Shown piece after piece: positions 8,601 through 15,560 of a stretch of DNA of 64,000 bases. The notes beneath the pieces were generated by a model. That model did no database searches. It worked only from the letters and a program-made list of their open reading frames with translations, and was not told the DNA's origin. The stretch spans positions 372,001 to 436,000 of the forward strand of contig NZ_PPEG02000001.1 of NCBI RefSeq assembly GCF_002899945.2, read 5' to 3'. The DNA comes from Chryseobacterium viscerum. Its GTDB lineage: Bacteria; Bacteroidota; Bacteroidia; Flavobacteriales; Weeksellaceae. The stretch's first letter is position 1, and every line of letters starts with the position of its first letter. The position numbers were made by a program, and so were the translations under genes.

Positions 8601-9101
8601 ATGGACAAAGTAACCTTAGAACGAATTCAGAAACTTCACCCGTTGGTAAGAGATGAAGTGAAGCAGATTATAAAGGAATGTGACGAAGCACTTACCGGAA
8701 GAGCCAAGATACGAATCACTCAAGGGTTAAGATCTTTTGAAGAACAGGAAAAGCTTTATGCGATCGGCAGAATTACATCAGGAAAAAAGGTAACCAATGC
8801 TAAAGCGGGACAGAGTATTCACAATTACGGCCTTGCTGTAGATATTTGTCTGATGATAGACGGAAAAACCGCTAGTTGGGATACCGTAAAAGACTGGGAT
8901 AATGACAAAGTTGCGGATTGGTACGAGTGTGTAAAGATTTTTGCCCGCCATGGCTGGGATTGGGGTGGAAACTGGAAAACTTTCAAGGATCTTCCTCACT
9001 TCGAAAAGAAAAACATTCCTTCTAAAAAAGGTCTCGTAAAAACCAGCTGGAGAACGCTGTTGAAGATGCCCAGAGACAAGCAGAATTATGTTGTTTTTTA
9101 G
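8601..9101 (+). CDS. M15-family peptidase, endolysin-like L-Ala-D-Glu endopeptidase
   Basis: A 166-aa zinc peptidase with the complete M15 signature: SIHNYGLAVD (His74, Asp81) and DLPHFE (His133). This is the arrangement of phage endolysins such as T5 Lys and Ply500, which cut the L-Ala-D-Glu bond of the peptidoglycan stem peptide. There is no signal peptide or lipobox, so the enzyme stays in the cytosol unless the membrane is breached, which is endolysin-like behaviour. No holin or spanin gene adjoins it. The next gene, under a copy of the same promoter, is a phospholipase that could supply the membrane breach (inference). Confidence 0.88.
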   Translation: MDKVTLERIQKLHPLVRDEVKQIIKECDEALTGRAKIRITQGLRSFEEQEKLYAIGRITSGKKVTNAKAGQSIHNYGLAVDICLMIDGKTASWDTVKDWDNDKVADWYECVKIFARHGWDWGGNWKTFKDLPHFEKKNIPSKKGLVKTSWRTLLKMPRDKQNYVVF

Positions 9102-9126
9102 TGATTATTTATTTGAAAATAATTAA

Positions 9127-9164
9127 AACACGACACGTTCTGTCGCTTCCCCGGCCTACCTTTG
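9127..9164 (+). promoter_or_regulatory. Island regulon promoter, copy c
   Basis: Element AACACGACACGTTCTGTCGC (9127-9146), 10-base spacer, -7 box TACCTTTG (9157-9164). It serves the patatin gene, leaving a leader of about 120 bases. That leader contains an 11-codon frame (9192-9227) of doubtful meaning. Confidence 0.8.
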
Positions 9165-9293
9165 CTTTATAAGAAAACAACGAAAAAAGCAATGAAATCT
9201 AAGTATGAAACCTTATTATTTTTCTGATAAATCAATAGGTTCTGCAAATTTAAGATTGCATGTGTCCTTTTAAAAAACCATTAAAAATATCAC

Positions 9294-10331
9294 ATGAAAA
9301 AGACAACTATTCTTTCTTTGGACGGAGGTGGAATAAGGGGAATCATCACCTGCATTATTCTGCGTTACATAGAAGAGCAGCTCCAGTATTATGATAAACC
9401 GGCTGCCAAGCTCGGAGATTATTTTGATCTGGTAGCAGGCAGCAGCACCGGAGGTCTGATTGCTTCTATTATTCTATCTCCTGATGAAGCCCGAAAAGCA
9501 AAATATTCTATTCAGAAAGGATTGGAATTATATGCTGAAAAGGGCGGCGACATCTTCCAGGTTTCTTTTTGGGAAAAACTGGTCAATCCATTCGGATTAT
9601 TGAATGAAAGAATTTCTCAGGAAGCGCTTGAAAAAAATTTAAATGATTTTTTTGGAAATTTAGAATTAAAAGAATTAATAAAACCATGTTTGATAACAAG
9701 TTACGACATAGAAAACAGAAGGGCAAAACTTTTCAACTCATGGAAAGCCAACCTCAGCACAGACAACTTCTATGTAAAGGACATCTGCAGAGCGACTTCG
9801 GCGGCTCCCACCTATTTCAGCCCTGTTCAGATTAAATCGATGTATGGACAGATTTTCAGTCTGATTGATGGAGGGATGTTTGCCAATAATCCGTCGCTTT
9901 GTGCGTATGCGGAAGCAAGAAAAATTCCTTTTGCAGAAGTCTTGAAGAATCATCAGAAAGCCAATCATCCGAGTGTCAACGATATGATCATTGTTTCTAT
10001 CGGAACAGGAATTGAAGCCAGACCTTATCCTTTTAAAAGACTTGAAAAATCTGGAAAAATAGGCTGGGTAAGTCCAATTATTGACATTTTGATGTCTGCG
10101 AATGCTGAAACAGTAGATTATCAGCTGGAGCAAATGTTTCAGACTTTAGGTCTCCGAAATCAAAAGAACTATTACCGACTGAATCCTTCATTGAAAAATG
10201 CCTCTCCGGCAATGGATAATGTAAGAAGGTCTAATATTGAAAATCTGATACAAGCCGGATTAAGCTATATTGATGATAACAGAGAAACATTGAATCAGAT
10301 TGTTCAAAAACTCATCAAAAATAAAATATAA
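9294..10331 (+). CDS. Patatin-like phospholipase
   Basis: A 345-aa protein with the full patatin catalytic set: oxyanion-hole glycines DGGGIRG (residues 10-16), nucleophile Ser51 in GSSTG, and the dyad Asp192 in DGG (LIDGGMFANNPS). The family hydrolyses acyl chains from phospholipids. Soluble bacterial members include membrane-destroying effectors such as CapV of CBASS defence, and secreted toxins. No signal peptide or transmembrane span is seen. It has its own copy of the island promoter. No CD-NTase is adjacent; the nucleotidyltransferase-like gene at 15147 is much smaller and not of that family. Role in lysis, toxicity or defence is inferred from context. Confidence 0.9.
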   Translation: MKKTTILSLDGGGIRGIITCIILRYIEEQLQYYDKPAAKLGDYFDLVAGSSTGGLIASIILSPDEARKAKYSIQKGLELYAEKGGDIFQVSFWEKLVNPFGLLNERISQEALEKNLNDFFGNLELKELIKPCLITSYDIENRRAKLFNSWKANLSTDNFYVKDICRATSAAPTYFSPVQIKSMYGQIFSLIDGGMFANNPSLCAYAEARKIPFAEVLKNHQKANHPSVNDMIIVSIGTGIEARPYPFKRLEKSGKIGWVSPIIDILMSANAETVDYQLEQMFQTLGLRNQKNYYRLNPSLKNASPAMDNVRRSNIENLIQAGLSYIDDNRETLNQIVQKLIKNKI

Positions 10332-10368
10332 GCTTTAAACCTTATAACAGGTCAATATAAGCTTTAAA
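10325..10368 (+). repeat. Short direct repeat at the 3' end of the patatin gene
   Basis: AATATAAGCTTTAAA occurs at 10325-10339 and again at 10354-10368, a 29-base period. The first copy contains the patatin stop codon. No stem-loop terminator is evident; the repeat may be slippage debris or a weak 3' signal. Confidence 0.5.
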
Positions 10369-10400
10369 GATTATATTAAAAATGTAGAAAATCTTTTTTT

Positions 10401-10438
10401 AACACGTCAAGTTTTGTCGTTTCGCGCCATTATCTTTG
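10401..10438 (+). promoter_or_regulatory. Island regulon promoter, copy d
   Basis: Element AACACGTCAAGTTTTGTCGT (10401-10420), 10-base spacer, -7 box TATCTTTG (10431-10438). It precedes the small acidic gene. It is exactly 340 bases upstream of copy e. Confidence 0.8.
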
Positions 10439-10488
10439 GAGTATCAAAAAGACACAAAATAACACTCTATAAAAACTTTTAAAAGCCA

Positions 10489-10728
10489 TTGAATTCAACA
10501 TTCGCCTATGCTGAACAGCCTGAAGTATGTTCAAAATATAACCAACACCTTATAACACAAAATATAGAAACACCCAATCACAATACACTCTTCGATGAAG
10601 ATCTCTATACAATAGAATGGAGCGATATCGAAAATACTGAGATGGATTACGAAAACTATCTCAATGACATTGAAAATTTCTTCAGAGGAGACTTTGAAGA
10701 AGACACACTTGAAGAAGATACATTTTAA
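10489..10728 (+). CDS. Small acidic protein (79 aa), unknown
   Basis: The frame opens at a TTG codon 51 bases after the -7 box of copy d and encodes 79 residues. The C-terminal half is strongly acidic and aromatic (TIEWSDIENTEMDYENYLND, then FEEDTLEEDTF); the N-terminus carries AEQPEVC. No signal peptide, no membrane span. An acidic small protein beside toxins could be a DNA mimic, chaperone or immunity factor, but nothing in the sequence decides this. A decayed copy of its 5' part lies 340 bases downstream. The TTG start is uncertain, as no ATG in frame precedes the conserved part. Confidence 0.55.
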   Translation: MNSTFAYAEQPEVCSKYNQHLITQNIETPNHNTLFDEDLYTIEWSDIENTEMDYENYLNDIENFFRGDFEEDTLEEDTF

Positions 10729-10740
10729 ATAAAAATTTAA

Positions 10741-10778
10741 AACACGACAAGTTCTGACGCTGTCCGACATTACCTTTG
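10741..10778 (+). promoter_or_regulatory. Island regulon promoter, copy e
   Basis: Element AACACGACAAGTTCTGACGC (10741-10760), 10-base spacer, -7 box TACCTTTG (10771-10778). It heads the operon of the 1361-aa gene, with an unusually long leader of about 260 bases. Confidence 0.8.
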
Positions 10779-10890
10779 AAATCTCTCTAATACGCGTACA
10801 GCAGTTTCATTAAACATTCTCAACACCTTTGAATTCACCATTCACAAAAATGCTGGACAGCCAGAACTATGTCTGAAAATTTCTAAAAAA
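10741..10890 (+). repeat. Second copy of a 340-bp tandem duplication, with a decayed small-gene start
   Basis: Relative to 10401-10550, this stretch repeats the promoter element, the -7 box and the TTGAATTC start region at the same 340-base offset. The TTG falls at 10489 and 10829, both 51 bases after the -7 box. It then has matching bases around CTGRACAGCC and ACTATGT. A 2-base length change shifts the frame, so the TTG at 10829 reads only 15 codons to a stop at 10876. In another frame the peptide AGQPELC parallels AEQPEVC of the small acidic protein. I read it as a pseudogene remnant turned into the leader of the large gene. Confidence 0.65.
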
Positions 10891-11043
10891 ACAACAAATA
10901 ATGAATCTGAAAATCAAGAACAAAGGTGGATATCTTTTGTCTGAAACCACCTAAAAAAATAAGACTACAACCTGAGACCTATCTATTAAAAAGAAGTTTT
11001 AAAATTTTAACTCAATTAATAAAATACCTAACAAAATTACAAA

Positions 11044-14000
11044 ATGAGTAATACTGAAAACAAAATGGCTGGTTCTTCAGCTGACAACACCCCATCACAA
11101 ACACTTTTCAGATTTGTAAGCTTAAGAAGCCCGCAACTTCCTGATGAAAAAAAGGAAAACAAAAAATTCATCACCATTCCGGATAGCTTAAAAAACGATG
11201 ATTCTTTCTACAAACCTGTGGCTTCAAACAATGGTTCTAAACTAAGAGTATTAAAAGAAAGGGCCCAACTGTATAAACAAAACAGTAATTTCATTCCGGA
11301 TACTAAAACTCTGAAACAAGTTTATGCACCCGTATATGACTATGCTTTATGGCTTGTTAAAAACAAAAACACCTGTACTTCTAATCAGTTTAATGAGAAA
11401 ACGAGACAAGTAACAACCGCTCCTTCTTATACTTTCCCCAATCTTATCAATTTATGGAATAACTTAATTTATCAGATTGCCACTCAAAAAGACTTTTATG
11501 TTAAGGAAGGACTGATGCAGATTCTACTTGCAGCGCATACACTTCAGCCCAACCAATCAGCATTTAATGAAGAGGAAGTGAGGGAGCTTTTATCTGCAAG
11601 AGTTGTAATTCCAAGAGAACTGATGCTGGATACTCCGGATGCTAATCCTATTGGTCTTGCTTCAAAAATGGCAGAAAGAGAATCAGGAGAAATTACCGCT
11701 CCTTCTTCTTACATGGAAAAGCAGCAAAAGATTCAGGAAGCGAAAGCTTTACTTAGCAGATACGAAGTTTTAACAAAAGAGATCTCTCTTATTGAAACAG
11801 GATATAATAAAGAGTATGCACAGGAATATAAAAGAAGTGAAGAAGAGCATAATGACAAAAATCAATCAATCATTGATGAATATTATGCCCATGTAGAAGA
11901 AGCAAGAAGAAAGTTCTGCGAGATCAGAAAACCTGACCAGCCTTATAACCCTGCAGACCCTTGTCACCAGCCGGAAGTAATTCCTTATCCGAAACTTCCT
12001 AAATTCGAATTCCCATTCCGTCCTGAAATTGATGCAAGAACACTTGTCAATGTATTGAAACCAAGTAGCATTGATACCGTTTTGTCTCTTTTAGACTATG
12101 ATTTTTCAGAACCAGTAAAAGCAAAAATGGACAATACAGGGACCATCGATAGTTTACTGGCAGGCAGGAATACTTTCTCTGAAGTAAAAGATATTATTTC
12201 AAATGCAACGGAAAAAGCCAACAAGCTTATCTTAGATAACATCATAGATAATTCTGAATCCTATACCAGTATTGGCGGAGTCCTGCTTCCTGTTTCCAGA
12301 GTAGAAACCATTCCTTTTACGTATCAGTTATGTCCGAAATTTATAATGAGACTCACCTCTCTGGATTTATCTATTGATGTACCTGATGCTTCCTGGAATG
12401 TAGCCAGCATGAGTTATACTTTTTACACCAATGCAGGCCCTATTTCTGGAACTTATTTTGAAAAAAGCCGTGTTGGAAATAAGATCTTTTTAAGTAAACT
12501 ATTAGCATCTGCAACTACAGACGGGGTATACATCCCTCAGACTGAGAACTTCACAATGGATGTTAAGATCACCTTTACAAATGGTAAAGTAACTGCTTTC
12601 AATCCAAGGATCATCACGATGAAATCCTGCTACACGTCCGCTTTTGAATTTGTAAATGAAATTAAGGACCCTATCGAAGAGCCGGATGATGCCTACATTC
12701 CTTCAGGATTTGGATTCAAACAAATTGGGATTGCAGATTATCTTAAGGTAGAGCAAACTACTCATGCTTATGTAGAAGGAGAAGTCGCTCATATTGAAAA
12801 CGTAATGGCTCGTGAATATCGCGAAAAAGCAACAAGAAGGCTAAGAAGAAGCGAAAACACAACTACTACCTCTTCAGATACTGAAAGAGAGAAACTTACA
12901 GATACAACGACTGCTACCAGATTTGAAATGCAGACTGAAATTGCCAAAATGATGCAGGAATCCAGGGATACCAATGTACAGGCACATTTTGATGCTCAAT
13001 GGAAGCTGACAGGTGGTGGATCTATAAGTACAGGAATTGCAGGAGGATATGCCAGTCATTCATCCAAAGAGGAAAGTACAAGACAAGCACTCACTCAGGC
13101 ACAAGATGTTACAGCAAGAGCATTAGACAGAGTGGTGACCAAAGTTCATGAGGAAAGGATCGAAAAAATCATTGAGGAGTTTGAAGAAAACAACAAACAC
13201 GGCTTTGATAATACGAAAGGAGACAAACACGTTGTCGGTGTTTTCCGTTGGGTTGACAAACTAATGAAAAACCAGATCTATAATTATGGAAAACGTCTGA
13301 TGTTTGAGTTTATGATTCCTCAGCCGGCTAAACTTCATACATTGGGTATGACTCTGGATAATTCAGCAACAAAAAGTGATCTTGTAAAGCCTGAAGACCC
13401 TAGAAAAGCAAGCAATTTACCTTTGGAGAATTATACCTTCTTAAGTAATGACGCTGCATTAAAGCACTGGGTGAGTAAATATAATGCTGAAATTGATGAA
13501 AAACCTGCTGAATCTTTTGCTATCAGTAAATCCTTTAGTGGACGTGACGGAAACTTTGGAGGAAAAGATGATGATAAAGTTCAGATCGTCAATGGTAACG
13601 GAGAAGTAGAAGTTCCGGAGGGTTATTTATTAAAAGATGTTGATTATACTTTCCAGACTTATCCACATGGCTTCAAAGGAGCTCATCAGGCTTTCATGAC
13701 TATTGGAGGGCAAGGTACTTATTGGATCAGTTCACCCAACAGTACGCAAATGAGTGGAAAGACTACTACCCTTAACATCAAAAATAAACTGGAATTTAGT
13801 TTTGCCACAGGGGAAAGTCCAATTATGCAGGGAACCCTAAAACTGAACTTAGAATTAACTCCTGAAGCCAGAAACGCATGGTTCCAAAAAACATTCAAAG
13901 CCATCATTGACAGCTACGAAAAAGCATTAGCAATTTACGAGCAGAAAATAGCTGAAGAAAAAGCTACAGGCATCCAGATTAAAGGCTCTAACCCAGGATT

Positions 14001-15129
14001 CTATCGTCAGATTGAAAACACGGTTCTTCGTAAAAATTGTATATCTTATATGATCAACAGATCAGCCAATTCTACGCAAGGATATGGTATGGCAGGATTA
14101 ACAACTGGGAGCACTTTTACAGATTATGAAACGGATTTGTCATCAAAACTGGATAAATATACTGCCTTCCTTAAGTTCATGGAACAGGCTTTTGAATGGG
14201 AAAACCTCTCTTATTATCTGTATCCTTATTATTGGGCTAACAAAACAGAATGGGCTAACCTTTATCAGGCCGAAGATGTAGATCCATTATTCAGAGCGTT
14301 CTTACAAAGTGGTATGGCAAGAGTAGTTGCAACCGTTCGCCCGGGATTTGAAGATGCTGTCCAGTTCTATATGGCAACAGGAAAAATCTGGAGTGGTGGA
14401 GAAGTTCCTGTCATTGGTGATGAGCTTTACTTGTCTATTGTAGATGAAATGAAGCAGCCAAAAGGAGAAAAACAAGGAAAAGCTTGGATTACGAGACTTC
14501 CTACTCCATTAAATATTCTTCAGGCAGAAAGCATCGGCTTAAAAGTAGGACACGCTTTACCTTTTACAGCTGAAGATCCTAACGATTTTGAAGTTCCTGG
14601 AGATGTTATCACTGAAAGCAATTTTGTGAAAGATAATTCTTTAATGGGAAATAAATCAAGCATTAAGCAGATCCAGTTTTCACTAAAAAATTTAGACATG
14701 GTAGGATCTTATGATACCATCGGTGATCTTGATAATGCAGGTGAATTTCCTAGAAAATACGAATGTATGGGACAAACCATTGAAGTCGTAAGAGATGCAA
14801 AATGGTCCAAAACAGATTCGCTCGTGAAACTTTATGGAACTTTAGCGGATGGACTTTCAAAAATAGATGGTATTGAAGCCTTTGCCAATCCAAAGAATGG
14901 AGTTACAATCCGAGTAGACATTGACAAAATCAAAAACTTCAAATTTGTTAAACCTCCTTATTCAGAAATGTCAGATACATTAGCGTTTACTACTGATGGA
15001 ATTAATTATCTGAAATTCGCCGATGACTTTTTCACCGGTTCCTCAAACAGATTGTTTGACAAAGATGATAAGTTTATTGATTCTCAGGAATATCACGAAA
15101 AACTATCTCTATCAAGATTTTTAATTTAA
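11044..15129 (+). CDS. Unrecognised 1361-aa island protein
   Basis: I do not recognise this family. It has no signal peptide and no clear membrane span, so it is probably made as a soluble cytosolic protein. Visible parts: a charged N-terminus; a long helical, coiled-coil-like charged region about residues 225-300 rich in Glu, Lys and Arg; a Ser/Thr/Arg stretch near 600-640; a glycine-rich patch WKLTGGGSISTGIAGGYASH from residue 653; a striking aromatic/basic core near 730-756 (VFRWVDKLMKNQIYNYGKRL, then MFEF); and a beta-rich C-terminus. It sits under promoter copy e and is followed at 17 bases by a nucleotidyltransferase-like gene. The glycine patch could be a membrane-inserting element. 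A structural or toxin-carrier role is only inference. Confidence 0.8.
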   Translation: MSNTENKMAGSSADNTPSQTLFRFVSLRSPQLPDEKKENKKFITIPDSLKNDDSFYKPVASNNGSKLRVLKERAQLYKQNSNFIPDTKTLKQVYAPVYDYALWLVKNKNTCTSNQFNEKTRQVTTAPSYTFPNLINLWNNLIYQIATQKDFYVKEGLMQILLAAHTLQPNQSAFNEEEVRELLSARVVIPRELMLDTPDANPIGLASKMAERESGEITAPSSYMEKQQKIQEAKALLSRYEVLTKEISLIETGYNKEYAQEYKRSEEEHNDKNQSIIDEYYAHVEEARRKFCEIRKPDQPYNPADPCHQPEVIPYPKLPKFEFPFRPEIDARTLVNVLKPSSIDTVLSLLDYDFSEPVKAKMDNTGTIDSLLAGRNTFSEVKDIISNATEKANKLILDNIIDNSESYTSIGGVLLPVSRVETIPFTYQLCPKFIMRLTSLDLSIDVPDASWNVASMSYTFYTNAGPISGTYFEKSRVGNKIFLSKLLASATTDGVYIPQTENFTMDVKITFTNGKVTAFNPRIITMKSCYTSAFEFVNEIKDPIEEPDDAYIPSGFGFKQIGIADYLKVEQTTHAYVEGEVAHIENVMAREYREKATRRLRRSENTTTTSSDTEREKLTDTTTATRFEMQTEIAKMMQESRDTNVQAHFDAQWKLTGGGSISTGIAGGYASHSSKEESTRQALTQAQDVTARALDRVVTKVHEERIEKIIEEFEENNKHGFDNTKGDKHVVGVFRWVDKLMKNQIYNYGKRLMFEFMIPQPAKLHTLGMTLDNSATKSDLVKPEDPRKASNLPLENYTFLSNDAALKHWVSKYNAEIDEKPAESFAISKSFSGRDGNFGGKDDDKVQIVNGNGEVEVPEGYLLKDVDYTFQTYPHGFKGAHQAFMTIGGQGTYWISSPNSTQMSGKTTTLNIKNKLEFSFATGESPIMQGTLKLNLELTPEARNAWFQKTFKAIIDSYEKALAIYEQKIAEEKATGIQIKGSNPGFYRQIENTVLRKNCISYMINRSANSTQGYGMAGLTTGSTFTDYETDLSSKLDKYTAFLKFMEQAFEWENLSYYLYPYYWANKTEWANLYQAEDVDPLFRAFLQSGMARVVATVRPGFEDAVQFYMATGKIWSGGEVPVIGDELYLSIVDEMKQPKGEKQGKAWITRLPTPLNILQAESIGLKVGHALPFTAEDPNDFEVPGDVITESNFVKDNSLMGNKSSIKQIQFSLKNLDMVGSYDTIGDLDNAGEFPRKYECMGQTIEVVRDAKWSKTDSLVKLYGTLADGLSKIDGIEAFANPKNGVTIRVDIDKIKNFKFVKPPYSEMSDTLAFTTDGINYLKFADDFFTGSSNRLFDKDDKFIDSQEYHEKLSLSRFLI

Positions 15130-15146
15130 TTCTCTAAAACATAACC

Positions 15147-15485
15147 ATGAGCCGAGTAAAACTCGAGGCTATTTGGCAGCACGATCAAGTGCTGCCTTAT
15201 ATCCTCACGACCTTAAAGGATAAGATTGATGATATAACTGCTGTGGAAAAGATATTTCTTTTCGGAAGCAGAGGCCGGGTTCCCTTTGATGAATGGAATA
15301 CGCTGGAAGGAAAAGACTGGGATGTTTTGGTTCAAGCTAAATGTAAACTTAAAAATGCTCATGCATTGATTGATCAAGACTACTATTTGGATCTTCTTGT
15401 TCTAGATGAACAAACAATAAAAGAGCATTATTCCAACAATAAACTTGCGATGATTTTTCCAGAAAACGAACTCATCAATAAGTAA
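15147..15485 (+). CDS. Minimal nucleotidyltransferase-like protein (112 aa)
   Basis: The sequence IFLFGSRGR (Gly40-Ser41) followed by DWDVLV (Asp57, Asp59) is the GS-x-DxD core of the polymerase-beta nucleotidyltransferase fold. YYLDLLVLDE supplies a later strand. At 112 aa it is the size of MNT antitoxins, which AMPylate HEPN toxins. However, there is no HEPN-like gene beside it, only the unrelated 1361-aa gene upstream and the CdiA-like toxin downstream. It may modify a protein or RNA partner in the island. It probably shares the transcript of the large gene (17-base gap) and is followed by a hairpin terminator. Confidence 0.75.
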   Translation: MSRVKLEAIWQHDQVLPYILTTLKDKIDDITAVEKIFLFGSRGRVPFDEWNTLEGKDWDVLVQAKCKLKNAHALIDQDYYLDLLVLDEQTIKEHYSNNKLAMIFPENELINK

Positions 15486-15513
15486 CGATCCTTTGAATAG
15501 AACAATCAATTAA

Positions 15514-15543
15514 AGGCGAGGGGGTAAAACTCTCGTCTTTTTT
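15514..15543 (+). terminator. Hairpin between nucleotidyltransferase and toxin genes
   Basis: A 7-bp stem (AGGCGAG with CTCGTCT, one G-T pair) with an 11-base loop is followed by seven T. It lies between genes that otherwise look like one operon. It probably lowers read-through into the toxin and immunity genes, as no good promoter separates them. Confidence 0.65.
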
Positions 15544-15560
15544 AACCTAAAAATCACAAA

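Noticed and set aside
9192..9227. 11-codon frame in the leader of the patatin gene (MKSKYETLLFF)
   Set aside because: Too short to judge, no matching peptide at the other regulon promoters, and no sign of attenuation hairpins.
10901..10954. 17-codon frame with a Lys-rich start and Gly-Gly (MNLKIKNKGGYLLSETT) before the 1361-aa gene
   Set aside because: It resembles a double-glycine leader, but the stretch after Gly-Gly is only seven residues and there is no exporter or terminator. Probably chance in the long leader.
15147..15485. CBASS operon (patatin effector plus nucleotidyltransferase)
   Set aside because: The 112-aa protein is far too short for a CD-NTase and is separated from the patatin by the small gene and the 4-kb gene; no Cap2/Cap3-type genes.
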